A stretch of 64,000 nucleotides of DNA from Kaistia granuli DSM 23481 (GTDB lineage Bacteria; Pseudomonadota; Alphaproteobacteria; Rhizobiales; Kaistiaceae), in assembly GCF_000380505.1 (NCBI RefSeq), contig NZ_AQYH01000006.1:310001-374000 (forward strand). The letters are read 5' to 3'. Both the position numbers and the translations under genes were made by a program. The notes below the pieces were generated by a model. That model had not been told where the DNA came from, did not search any database, and worked only from the letters and a program-made list of their open reading frames with translations. Shown piece by piece: positions 17,181-25,024 of the stretch (the stretch's first letter is position 1; every line of letters begins with the position of its first letter).

Positions 17181-17210
17181 TTGACATGGCTCGAAGATCA
17201 ACGGTAGCGT
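17181..17210 (+). promoter_or_regulatory. Probable promoter of the 17277-23914 operon
   Basis: TTGACA at 17181-17186 is followed after 18 bases by the weak -10 TAGCGT (17205-17210), 67 bases before the binding-protein ATG. A weak -10 next to a strong inverted repeat is consistent with an activated promoter. Confidence 0.45.
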
Positions 17211-17276
17211 TCCCTTAGTTTCGGCAAGAGATCGAACAAGGATCCGCCTCCGGAACACTCAAAGGGAGGACTTTCG

Positions 17277-18779
17277 ATGACCAACTTGCTTGGCCGCAAG
17301 AGTGTGCCCGCGCGCCTGTCCCGCCGAAACATCCTGAGCTATTCCGTCACCGCCCTCCTGGCGACGACGATGATCGCCGGTTCGACGACCAGCTTCGCCG
17401 CGAATGTCGATTTGACCAAGTGGTCGCCCGAATATGTGAAATCGATCGCCGGAACGGCGGAGGTCGACACGGCGGCGGAATGCGCCAAGGTCGTTCCGAG
17501 CGACTACAAGGGCCGCCTGAGCTACTGGTGGGTCGGCCCGACGCAGGCGCAGCCCGAGATCGATCACAAGATGGACGCGGAGTTCTGGGCCGCCTGGAAG
17601 AAGGCCTATCCGAACATCGAGACCGACGCCCAGAGCCTCGATTACAACGACATGCTCAACAAGGTGCGCACCGCCGCCCTCGGCAATGCCGCGCCGATGG
17701 TCGCCAAGTTCCCGATCCTCTGGGGCGTCGAATTCGCCGCCAAGGGCCAGCTCAAGGAGCTGAAGCCCGAGGATGTCGGCTATGCGACCGACGATTTCTG
17801 GCCCGGCGCGATGAAGTCCGTCACCTATGAGGGCAAGACCTACGGCATCCCGACCAACAACGAGACCATGGGTTTCATCTGGAACGCCAAGATCTTCGCC
17901 GACGCGGGGCTCGACCCGGAAAAGCCGCCGGCGACATGGGACGACGTCGTCAAATATTCCAAGCAGATCAAGGACAAGCTCGGCATCAACGGCTATGGCC
18001 TGGTGGCGCGGCAGAACGCCGGCAACACGCCGTTCCGCTTCATGCCGCAGCTCTGGGCCTATGGTGGCGGCGCCCTGGACGAAACCTCGGAGCAGCCGAC
18101 CTACAAGACGGTGGAACTCAACAATGCCGGTTCCAAGGCCGCGCTGCAGGCCGCCTATGACATGTATGTCCGCGACAAGTCCGTGCCGGCCTCGGCGCTG
18201 ACCAACACCCAGAACGAGAACCAGAACCCGTTCATCGCCGGCCAGTTGGCGATGATGATCGCGCATCCCGCCGAATACGCGAAGATGGTCGATCTCGCCA
18301 GCAAGGCGACCGGCGCCGACAAGGCAGCGGCCGACGCGGTCGTGCAGAACATGCGCTACGGCCTGCTGCCGGAAGGCCCGGCCCGCCGCGCCGTGGTGTT
18401 CGGCGGCTCGAACGTCCATGTCTTCGCGCCGGAACTGGTCGAGGGCGGACTCGACGTGGATGCCGCCCGCGCCTTCATCTGCTTCTCGACCGGCCCGGAA
18501 TGGTCGACCAAGCTCGCCTGGGTCGGCTCCAACCCCGGTCACCTCGATGGCTTCACCACCAAGTGGATGAAGGAACGGCTCGACACGATCAAGTTCCTCG
18601 ACGTGACGACCTCGATGCTCCCGAGCGGCATCCCCTTCCCGGTCATTCCCGAGCAGGCGGAGATCATGAACATCATCGTCCCGGACATGCTGCAGAACGC
18701 CCTGACCGGCAAGATGACCGTCGACCAGGCCGCCGATGACGCGGCCCAGAAGGTTCAGGAGCTCCTCGACGGCATGTAG
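17277..18779 (+). CDS. CUT1 sugar ABC transporter substrate-binding protein, probable Tat signal
   Basis: A 500-residue family-1 binding protein, longer than the roughly 400-440 usual for the family. The export signal contains SRRNILS before the hydrophobic stretch SVTALLATTMIAG, which fits a twin-arginine signal, and probably ends near TTSFAA. An extra N-terminal part (about residues 42-75) precedes the conserved GRLSYWWVGPTQ strand. Later blocks YGIPTNNETMGFIWNAKIF and the FIAGQLAMMIAHP segment are typical of CUT1 receptors. The ATG has GGGAGG upstream. It heads the operon 17277-23914 with two permeases, an ATPase, a dehydratase and an RraA-like enzyme, which suggests a sugar-acid or acidic-sugar cargo. 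Confidence 0.88.
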   Translation: MTNLLGRKSVPARLSRRNILSYSVTALLATTMIAGSTTSFAANVDLTKWSPEYVKSIAGTAEVDTAAECAKVVPSDYKGRLSYWWVGPTQAQPEIDHKMDAEFWAAWKKAYPNIETDAQSLDYNDMLNKVRTAALGNAAPMVAKFPILWGVEFAAKGQLKELKPEDVGYATDDFWPGAMKSVTYEGKTYGIPTNNETMGFIWNAKIFADAGLDPEKPPATWDDVVKYSKQIKDKLGINGYGLVARQNAGNTPFRFMPQLWAYGGGALDETSEQPTYKTVELNNAGSKAALQAAYDMYVRDKSVPASALTNTQNENQNPFIAGQLAMMIAHPAEYAKMVDLASKATGADKAAADAVVQNMRYGLLPEGPARRAVVFGGSNVHVFAPELVEGGLDVDAARAFICFSTGPEWSTKLAWVGSNPGHLDGFTTKWMKERLDTIKFLDVTTSMLPSGIPFPVIPEQAEIMNIIVPDMLQNALTGKMTVDQAADDAAQKVQELLDGM

Positions 18780-18796
18780 GCCCGTCGCGAAATATC

Positions 18797-18822
18797 GACC
18801 GGCCACTCGCGGGCGGCCGGTC
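18797..18822 (+). other. Intercistronic hairpin after the binding-protein gene
   Basis: Perfect 8-bp arms GACCGGCC (18797-18804) and GGCCGGTC (18815-18822) with a 10-base loop, starting 17 bases after the stop and before the permease gene. No T-run follows. Confidence 0.55.
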
Positions 18823-18846
18823 CCCGTTCTCCAGAGGAGCAACAGG

Positions 18847-19809
18847 ATGACGATTCACGTCGCTCATCGCAGCGGAGCCATGCCCGCTCCAAACCTGCGT
18901 CGCAAGCCCAACCTCTTCCAGCGCATCCTGCTTCACTGGAATGACTACACCTACATCGCCCCAGCTCTCATCGTCATGCTGCTGGTGATCGCCTTCCCGA
19001 TCTACTACACGGTCGAATTGAGTTTCTTCAAGACGCCCGCGAATCTGTCGATGGACAAGAAGATCTTCGTCGGCCTGGACAATTACTGGGCGATCCTGAC
19101 GTCGAAGAGCTTTTGGAACGTCACCTACAACACGCTGATCTGGACTGTTTTCTCGACCTTCTTCGCCTTCGTGCTCGGCCTCGGCGCCGCGCTGGCGCTC
19201 AACCGCGAGTTTCTCGGCCGCGGCGTGCTGCGCGCCGTGTTGCTGGTGCCCTATGTGATCAGCGCCGTCGCCGCCTCCTATGTCTGGAAATGGCTCTACC
19301 ACTCCGATTTCGGCGTCATCGGCGCGCTGTCGGTGCAGTTCGGCTTCACCGACCGGCCGATCAACTTCCTCGACAACATCTATACTGCCCTGCCCGCGAT
19401 CATCGTCGTCAACATCTGGAAGGAATTCTCCTTCGCGATGATCATGCTGCTGGCCGGCCTGCAGACGGTGCCCGACCAGCTTTTGCGCGCGGCGCAGGTG
19501 GATGGCGCCAATGCCTGGCAGCGCTTCTGGCACGTCACCATGCCCCATCTGAAGGGCGTCTCGATGGTGACGATCCTGCTCTTGCTAGTGACCAATCTGA
19601 ACTCGTTCATCATCCCGTGGATCATGACGGGCGGCGGACCCGCCGGCGCCACCGACATCTGGATCACCCAGATCTACCAGATGGCCTTCGGCCGCATCCG
19701 CTTCGGCATGGCGTCCGCCTACTCGGTGATCCTGTTCATCGTGATGATGTTGCTTGGCTACTTCTACGTGAAGGCCCTCACCCGCGGCGACGAGGCGAAA
19801 GTCGAATGA
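18847..19809 (+). CDS. CUT1 sugar ABC transporter permease (MalF type)
   Basis: A 320-residue permease. After a basic N-terminal tail, the first membrane segment is around APALIVMLLVIAFPIYYTV. The EAA loop reads RAAQVDGANAWQRFWHVTMP, and MTGGGPAGATDIWITQIY is the MalF-type C-terminal signature. I chose the ATG at 18847 because AGAGGAGC precedes it; an open frame to 18736 runs into the previous gene. It is coupled by a 4-bp ATGA overlap to the MalG-type permease. With the receptor at 17277 and ATPase at 20745 it makes the only complete CUT1 system in the window. Confidence 0.9.
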   Translation: MTIHVAHRSGAMPAPNLRRKPNLFQRILLHWNDYTYIAPALIVMLLVIAFPIYYTVELSFFKTPANLSMDKKIFVGLDNYWAILTSKSFWNVTYNTLIWTVFSTFFAFVLGLGAALALNREFLGRGVLRAVLLVPYVISAVAASYVWKWLYHSDFGVIGALSVQFGFTDRPINFLDNIYTALPAIIVVNIWKEFSFAMIMLLAGLQTVPDQLLRAAQVDGANAWQRFWHVTMPHLKGVSMVTILLLLVTNLNSFIIPWIMTGGGPAGATDIWITQIYQMAFGRIRFGMASAYSVILFIVMMLLGYFYVKALTRGDEAKVE

Positions 19810-20696
19810 GCACCCTCACCCAAACTTCCCCCCGCCCCCGGCCCCGCCCGAAGAAACCAATCGGCGGATGGCGCTGGGCCGGCAGAGGCATCCTCGCCTT
19901 CCTGCTGCTGTTCACGGCGCTGCCGATGGCGTGGATGGTCATTACCTCGCTGAAGTCGCAGCTGGCGGCGCTGCAATACCCGCCGCAATGGTGGCCCGAG
20001 GAAGTCACGTTCGAGAACTACATCCTGCTGCTCTCGCCCAACAACGCCGTCGGGCAGGAATTCCTGCAGTATTTCTGGAACAGCCTCTACGTCTCGATCC
20101 TGTCGACGATCCTCGGCGTCGCCGTCGCCGTGCCGGCCGCCTATGCCTTCTCGCGCTTCCGCTTCCCGGGACGGCAGATGCTGTTCTTCTCGGTGCTCCT
20201 GCGCAACATGTTCCCGGCGGTCGTCTTCCTGATGCCGCTGTTCCTGATGATGAAATGGCTCGGCCTGGTCAACACGCACGGATCGCTGATCCTCACCTAC
20301 CTGACCTTCGGCCTGCCGCTGTCGATCTGGCTGCTCAAGGGCTTCTACGACAACATCCCGCCGCAGCTCGAGCAGGCGGCCCGGATCGACGGCGCCACCC
20401 GTTTCCAGGCGTTCTTCTACATCGTCATGCCGCTGTCCTCGCCCGGCATCATCGCCACCGCGATCTACGCCTTCATCATGGCATGGAACGAATATGTCTA
20501 CGCGCTGACCTTCCTGAACTCGAAGGACAAGCTGACGCTGCCGGTCGGCCTGCAGCGTTTCTTTGCCGAATACGCCACCAACTGGCCCGGCCTGATGGCC
20601 GCGTCTTTCATCATGAGCGTGCCCGTCGTCGTGCTGTTCCTGGTGCTGCAGAAGTATTTCGTCCGAGCGCTCACCGAAGGCGCGGTCAAGTCTTGA
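19806..20696 (+). CDS. CUT1 sugar ABC transporter permease (MalG type)
   Basis: A 296-residue permease with an Arg/Pro/Lys-rich cytoplasmic tail (RPRPRPKK) before the first membrane segment ILAFLLLFTALPMAWMVI. The EAA loop is EQAARIDGATRFQAFFYIVM. The C-terminus ends FVRALTEGAVKS, as in other MalG/UgpE-like subunits. Its start overlaps the previous stop by four bases. The ATPase gene follows after 48 bases. It forms half of the membrane channel with the 18847 product. Confidence 0.9.
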   Translation: MSTLTQTSPRPRPRPKKPIGGWRWAGRGILAFLLLFTALPMAWMVITSLKSQLAALQYPPQWWPEEVTFENYILLLSPNNAVGQEFLQYFWNSLYVSILSTILGVAVAVPAAYAFSRFRFPGRQMLFFSVLLRNMFPAVVFLMPLFLMMKWLGLVNTHGSLILTYLTFGLPLSIWLLKGFYDNIPPQLEQAARIDGATRFQAFFYIVMPLSSPGIIATAIYAFIMAWNEYVYALTFLNSKDKLTLPVGLQRFFAEYATNWPGLMAASFIMSVPVVVLFLVLQKYFVRALTEGAVKS

Positions 20697-20744
20697 TCCA
20701 TCAAGTCCTGATCGCGTCTCCTTGTGCACCAAGAGGAATTTCCG

Positions 20745-21842
20745 ATGGCTGAAGTCGTCCTCAACCAAGTCGTCAAGACTTACGGCAATATCTACGCCGT
20801 CAATCATGTCTCGCTGACCGTCGCCGACGGAGAGTTCGTGGCCCTTGTCGGCCCTTCAGGCTGCGGTAAGACCACGACTCTGAACCTGATCGCCGGCCTG
20901 ATCGATATCTCCGGCGGCGACATCTATATCGGCGACCGGCTGGTCAACGACCTCGACCCGAAGGACCGGGACATCGCCATGGTGTTCCAGAACTACGCGC
21001 TCTATCCGAACAAGACCGTCTTCAAGAACCTCGCCTTCCCGCTGCAGATGCGGAAATTGTCGAAGGCCGAGATCGAGGCGAAGGTGATGTCGGCGGCCAA
21101 GGTGCTCGACATCGTCCATCTGCTCGAGCGCAAGCCGCGCGAGCTCTCCGGCGGCCAGCAGCAGCGCGTGGCGCTCGGCCGGGCCCTCGTCCGTGATCCC
21201 CGCGTGTTTCTGATGGACGAACCGCTCTCCAATCTCGACGCCAAGCTCCGCGTGCAGATGCGCACCGAGCTGAAGCGCTTCCACCAGGATCTGCAGGCGA
21301 CTGTCGTCTATGTCACGCACGACCAGCTCGAAGCCGTCACCATGGCCGACAAGATGGCGGTGATGAATGGCGGTTTCCTGCAGCAATACGACTCGCCGAA
21401 GAACGTCTTCGACAATCCCGTCAACATGTTCGTCGCGAGCTTCGTCGGCAGCCCGGCGATGAGCCTGATCCCGCTCGAAGCGGTCAGTCACGGCACCGAC
21501 GTGGCGCTCCGGAGCCCCGAGGGCTGGGAACTGCCGCTGTCGGCCGCGAATTCCCGCAAGGCACTGACGTCGACGACGGCCAAGGTCGTGCTCGGCGCCC
21601 GCCACAGCACGGTCCGCCTGCACAAGTCGCCGACCGCCGGCGCGGTCCCCGGTACGGTCTACACCGTCGAGCCGACCGGCGACGTCACCTTCGTGCAGGT
21701 CTTCCTCGGCACCAGCGTGGTGATCGTCAGCCTCGACCCCAGCGTCATGGTCGAGCCGGACCAGAAGGTCTGGATCGAGTTCGACCAGGACAAGATCCAC
21801 CTGTTCGACGGCGCCACCGAAATGGCGCTCGCCGCCGCCTGA
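20745..21842 (+). CDS. CUT1 ABC transporter ATPase (MalK/UgpC type)
   Basis: A 365-residue ATPase. Walker A is GPSGCGKTT, the Q-loop lies in [13 protein letters not shown], the signature is LSGGQQQ and Walker B is VFLMDEP followed by LSNLDAKLR. The H-loop is in YVTHDQLEA. The last 120 residues form the TOBE/OB regulatory domain (for example [13 protein letters not shown] and the final [14 protein letters not shown]). The ATG at 20745 is chosen over one at 20724 because AGAGGAA precedes it and the product starts like the family. It powers the 18847/19806 permeases. Two other CUT1 systems in the window (7765-11045 and 25005-28125) lack an ATPase, so it may also serve them. Confidence 0.92.
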   Translation: MAEVVLNQVVKTYGNIYAVNHVSLTVADGEFVALVGPSGCGKTTTLNLIAGLIDISGGDIYIGDRLVNDLDPKDRDIAMVFQNYALYPNKTVFKNLAFPLQMRKLSKAEIEAKVMSAAKVLDIVHLLERKPRELSGGQQQRVALGRALVRDPRVFLMDEPLSNLDAKLRVQMRTELKRFHQDLQATVVYVTHDQLEAVTMADKMAVMNGGFLQQYDSPKNVFDNPVNMFVASFVGSPAMSLIPLEAVSHGTDVALRSPEGWELPLSAANSRKALTSTTAKVVLGARHSTVRLHKSPTAGAVPGTVYTVEPTGDVTFVQVFLGTSVVIVSLDPSVMVEPDQKVWIEFDQDKIHLFDGATEMALAAA

Positions 21843-21889
21843 AACCAATCGTCCTCCGTTCTTCCGTCCACCTCCAGAAAGCTACCGGA

Positions 21890-23068
21890 ATGAAAATCAC
21901 GAGCGTGCGCACCGCCGTCATCGACGGCAACTTCCCCTGGGTCCTGGTGCGAATTGAAACCGACAAGGGCGTCACCGGCCTCGGCGAGGCCTATTGGGGC
22001 GCCGGCGTCGCCGAGCTGGTGCATCGGGCCGCCCCCTACATTATCGGCCAGGACCCGACCAACATCGCCAAGCTGATGTTCATCATCGAGCGCGTGCTCT
22101 CCGGCGAGGGCGCGCAGGGCGGTACGACCGTCACCGCCATGTCCGGCATCGAGATCGCGCTCTGGGACCTGATGGGTCGCGCCCACGAATTGCCGATCTC
22201 GACCTTCTTCGGCGGCCGGTTCCGCGAAAAGATCCGCATCTATGCCGATTGCCACGAGGGCGACACGCACGAGCCGGAGGAATATGCCCGCCGCGCCAAG
22301 GAAGTCGTCGCCGACGGCTTCACGGCGATCAAGTTCGACCTCGACAACCAGAACCCCTACACGCTCGACGTCACCGACGACACCTATCCGAGCCGGCAGT
22401 GGGTCGAGCCCTATAACCGCGTCATCGGCTCGCAGGAGCTGACCTGGATGGTCAGTGTCGCCACTGCGGTGCGCGAGGCGGTCGGGCCCGAGATCATGGT
22501 GGCGATGGACGCGCACTGGAAGTTCGGCGTCAACGACGCGATCAAGCTGGCGCAGGCGCTGGAGCCGCTCGACCTGGTCTGGCTGGAAGACCCGACGCCG
22601 CCGCACAACATCGACGCGCTGGTGCAGGTGACGCGCTCGACCAAGACGCCGATCCTGACCGGCGAGAGCCTCTACACCAAATGGGGCTATCGCGACCTGA
22701 TCGAGAAGCAGGCGGCCCGCATCATCTCGCCCGACATCCCGAAGATGGGTGGGTTGCTGGAGTTCAAGAAGGTCGCCGACCACGCCGACATGTATTACAT
22801 CGCCATGGCGCCGCATAACGTCGCCAGCCCAATCGGCACGGTCGCCTGCGGCCATGTCTGCGCGGCAATCAACAACTACCTCGTCATGGAATACCACGCC
22901 CATGACGTCGACTGGTGGGGCGACCTGGTCGAGGGCGGCAGCCCGCTCGTCGACGGCTTCATCCCGCTGAACAACAAGCCCGGCCACGGCCTGACGCTGA
23001 ACGAGGATGTCGCCAAGGCACACCTCAAGAAGGGCTCGAGCTATTTCGGCGAGACGCCCTACGCCTGA
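21890..23068 (+). CDS. Mandelate racemase/MLE-family dehydratase (galactonate dehydratase-like)
   Basis: A 392-residue enolase-superfamily protein. Metal ligands are in VAMDAHWKF, VWLEDP and LTGES; FTAIKFDLD carries a lysine on the second barrel strand and MAPHNVASPIG holds the histidine-bearing block common to sugar-acid dehydratases of the galactonate/gluconate type. The expected product is a 2-keto-3-deoxy sugar acid. It lies 47 bases after the ATPase and 102 before the RraA-like aldolase, on the same strand. Transporter, dehydratase and aldolase together make a plausible short route: import of a sugar acid, dehydration, then cleavage to pyruvate and an aldehyde. The substrate is not fixed by the sequence. 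Confidence 0.87.
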   Translation: MKITSVRTAVIDGNFPWVLVRIETDKGVTGLGEAYWGAGVAELVHRAAPYIIGQDPTNIAKLMFIIERVLSGEGAQGGTTVTAMSGIEIALWDLMGRAHELPISTFFGGRFREKIRIYADCHEGDTHEPEEYARRAKEVVADGFTAIKFDLDNQNPYTLDVTDDTYPSRQWVEPYNRVIGSQELTWMVSVATAVREAVGPEIMVAMDAHWKFGVNDAIKLAQALEPLDLVWLEDPTPPHNIDALVQVTRSTKTPILTGESLYTKWGYRDLIEKQAARIISPDIPKMGGLLEFKKVADHADMYYIAMAPHNVASPIGTVACGHVCAAINNYLVMEYHAHDVDWWGDLVEGGSPLVDGFIPLNNKPGHGLTLNEDVAKAHLKKGSSYFGETPYA

Positions 23069-23092
23069 CCAACTCGAACCGGTTCCACGAGG

Positions 23093-23116
23093 GGCGCCGC
23101 CTTAGACGGCGGCGCC
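23093..23116 (+). other. Intercistronic hairpin before the RraA-like gene
   Basis: A 9-bp perfect stem (GGCGCCGCC at 23093-23101 and GGCGGCGCC at 23108-23116) with loop TTAGAC. No T-run follows. It lies in the 102-base gap between dehydratase and RraA-like gene and could set their relative expression. Confidence 0.55.
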
Positions 23117-23170
23117 AACGCCTGATCACGCGATGACGGCGGCCAGGAGCCGCCAAGGGAGAGCAAGGCC

Positions 23171-23914
23171 ATGACGACCAGCAAGGACATCAAGCGCCCA
23201 CCGAAGAGCCAGATCGAAGCGCTGAAGAAGATCGGCGCCGCGACGGTCGCCGGCACGCTCGGCCATATGGGCATCCGCAACCCGCACATGACCGGCCCGG
23301 TCAGCTGGCACAAGGGCCGGGTGATGGTCGGCCCGGCGCTGACGCTGCAATTCATGCCGAAGCGCGAGGACCTCTACGGCGAAGGCGAATATGCTGACCC
23401 GGAGAAGCAACTGCACCGCCATGTGCTTTATCACGCCCAGCCCGGCGACGTGGTCGTCGTCGATGCGCGCGGCGACATGACGGCCGGCATTTTCGGCGAG
23501 ATGATGATGACCTATTTCAAGGGTCGCGGCGGCGCCGGCCTCGTCATCGACGGCTGCATCCGCGACTATCCCGGCCAGATCGAGCTCGACATGCCGATGT
23601 GGCTCCGCGGCCTGACGCCGAACTTCCATACCCAGACCGGGCTGATGCCGATGGACTTCAACATCCCGATCGCCTGCGGCGGCGTGACGGTGATCCCCGG
23701 CGACATCATCGTCGCCGACGACGACGGCGCGGTCGTGCTGCCGGCGGCGCTTGCCGAGCAGGTGATCGACACCGCCTCCGAGCATCACGAATGGGAGGAA
23801 TTCTCCAAGATCAAGCTGCTCGAGGGCGGCGCGCTGCAGCGCTATTACCCGCTGCATGCCGACGCGCAGGAAGAATATCAGGCTTGGCGCAAGCTCAACC
23901 CGCACAAGGCCTGA
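23171..23914 (+). CDS. RraA-family protein, probable class II 2-keto-acid aldolase
   Basis: A 247-residue member of the RraA/HMG-aldolase fold. The core has GPALTLQFMPKRED, HVLYHAQPGDVVVVDARGD, the active-site-like GEMMMTYFKGRGGAGLVI and then DGCIRD, whose Arg and Asp match the catalytic and metal-binding residues of 4-hydroxy-4-methyl-2-oxoglutarate aldolases. True RraA (RNase E inhibitor) is about 160 residues and lacks this context. The gene ends an operon with an ABC importer and an enolase-type dehydratase, so cleavage of a 2-keto-3-deoxy acid or related compound is the best guess. The product at 28216 is a close paralogue that shares most of these blocks. Confidence 0.82.
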   Translation: MTTSKDIKRPPKSQIEALKKIGAATVAGTLGHMGIRNPHMTGPVSWHKGRVMVGPALTLQFMPKREDLYGEGEYADPEKQLHRHVLYHAQPGDVVVVDARGDMTAGIFGEMMMTYFKGRGGAGLVIDGCIRDYPGQIELDMPMWLRGLTPNFHTQTGLMPMDFNIPIACGGVTVIPGDIIVADDDGAVVLPAALAEQVIDTASEHHEWEEFSKIKLLEGGALQRYYPLHADAQEEYQAWRKLNPHKA

Positions 23915-23933
23915 TTTCCGATCGGGCCGCCGC

Positions 23934-23963
23934 CGACCGTCGCGTTTCCCTCCGCGGCGGTCG
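23934..23963. terminator. Hairpin between convergent genes
   Basis: An 11-bp stem with one G-T pair (CGACCGTCGCG at 23934-23944, CGCGGCGGTCG at 23953-23963) and an eight-base loop. It lies between the end of the RraA-like gene and the end of the convergent IclR gene, so it may stop transcription from both sides. No long T-run is present. Confidence 0.5.
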
Positions 23964-23982
23964 AGCGGACCGATCGGCGACG

Positions 23983-24765
23983 CTATGCCGATCCGCTCAG
24001 ATCGCTGCCGATGGCGATCGCCGTGGTGATGGCGACGGTGCGCACCTTCTCCTCATAGTCGGCGTCCTGGCCGACCAGAAACGGCACGCTGATGGCGGCG
24101 ATCACTTCGCCGGTCGCATCGATGATAGGCGCCCCATAGGCATTGACCGAGACGCCGAACTCGCCACCGTCGCGCGACCAGCCGCGCGCCTTCACCAGTT
24201 CGAGTTCCGCCCGCAGCGCGTCCGGATCGACCAGCGTCAGGGCGGTGAAGCGTTTCAGCTCGCCGGCCAGCACAGCGTCGATTTCTGCGGGAGGCAGATG
24301 GGCGAGCAGGACCTTGCTGCCGGCGCCGGCATGGATCGGCAGATGCTGGCCGATGCCGGCGGCGAGCGCATAGGGGTTGTGGCCGACCGCGGCGGCGATC
24401 ACCAGCACGAAGCCGCGATCGTAAATCGACACCTTGCAGCTTTCGCCGAGCGTCGCCGCGAGCCGGTCGAGATGCGGTTGCGCCTTTTCGGCGATCCTGC
24501 GGCTGACCGGAGTCGAGGTGACGCCATCAGCGAGCGACAACAGCCGGGCGCCGAGCACATATTGCGCGCGGTCCATCTGGCGCACCATGTCGTGCGCCTC
24601 CAGCGAATTCAGGATTCTGTACACGGTCGATCGCGTCACGCCTGTGCGATCCGCCAGCCGCTTCAAACTGAGGCCGTCCGGGGCTTTTTCCAGCTCCGTC
24701 AGGATCGCCATCATCCGTTCGATCGCCGGATTTCGGTTTTGCAGCCCCTCCTCTTCGTCCGACAC
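23983..24765 (-). CDS. IclR-family transcriptional regulator
   Basis: A 260-residue regulator that starts at a GTG with GGAGG seven bases upstream. The winged helix includes GLSLKRLADRTGVTRSTVYR, and the effector domain includes HAGAGSKVLLAHLPP. The late segment INAYGAPIIDATGEVIAAIS-like block (VNAYGAPIIDATGEVIAAIS) is typical. It is divergent from the transporter operon starting at 25005, and the 239-base gap holds a 7-bp-arm inverted repeat at 24811-24832. I infer that it regulates that operon (25005-28980) and itself. The effector is probably the transported compound or a breakdown product. Confidence 0.88.
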   Translation of the reverse strand: MSDEEEGLQNRNPAIERMMAILTELEKAPDGLSLKRLADRTGVTRSTVYRILNSLEAHDMVRQMDRAQYVLGARLLSLADGVTSTPVSRRIAEKAQPHLDRLAATLGESCKVSIYDRGFVLVIAAAVGHNPYALAAGIGQHLPIHAGAGSKVLLAHLPPAEIDAVLAGELKRFTALTLVDPDALRAELELVKARGWSRDGGEFGVSVNAYGAPIIDATGEVIAAISVPFLVGQDADYEEKVRTVAITTAIAIGSDLSGSA

Positions 24766-24810
24766 GTTGACACCTCCAAACTTCTTTGCGACGGTTACGA
24801 TATGAACAGA

Positions 24811-24832
24811 TGAGTTTCAAATAATAAACTCA
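24811..24832. promoter_or_regulatory. Candidate IclR operator in the 24765/25005 divergent region
   Basis: Perfect 7-base arms TGAGTTT (24811-24817) and AAACTCA (24826-24832) flank an eight-base AT-rich spacer. The site stands in the AT-rich centre of the divergent region, 46 bases upstream of the IclR start. Confidence 0.5.
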
Positions 24833-24925
24833 CTAATAACGTGCCCGCCAAAGGGCAGCAAGTCCCCGTGGAGAAACGCCAATGCCGACCATCGCCACGA
24901 TTCCGTCCCCGAAGGGGCACGCGTC

Positions 24926-25024
24926 ATGAGGTTCGCGATCTGCGTCGAGACACTCGGCCAGCAGTTCGCCATCAGCAACATGCAGGGCCTGGTGGAGGGC
25001 GTCGATGCAGACCGCCGCAGCTGA
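24926..25024 (+). CDS. Possible short leader ORF overlapping the 25005 start
   Basis: An ATG at 24926 opens a 32-codon frame that ends at 25022-25024, inside the first codons of the permease gene in another frame. The product would begin MRFAICVETLGQQF. The ribosome site is poor (AAGGGG 10-15 bases upstream). The final part overlaps the ribosome site and start of the permease, so translation of this frame could couple to it. I recognise no domain; it may be a leader peptide, a gene remnant or chance. Confidence 0.2.
   Translation: MRFAICVETLGQQFAISNMQGLVEGVDADRRS

Noticed and set aside
23171-23914. Assignment as RNase E regulator RraA
   Set aside because: The protein is about 90 residues longer than true RraA, and its operon is catabolic, so an aldolase or lyase role is more likely.
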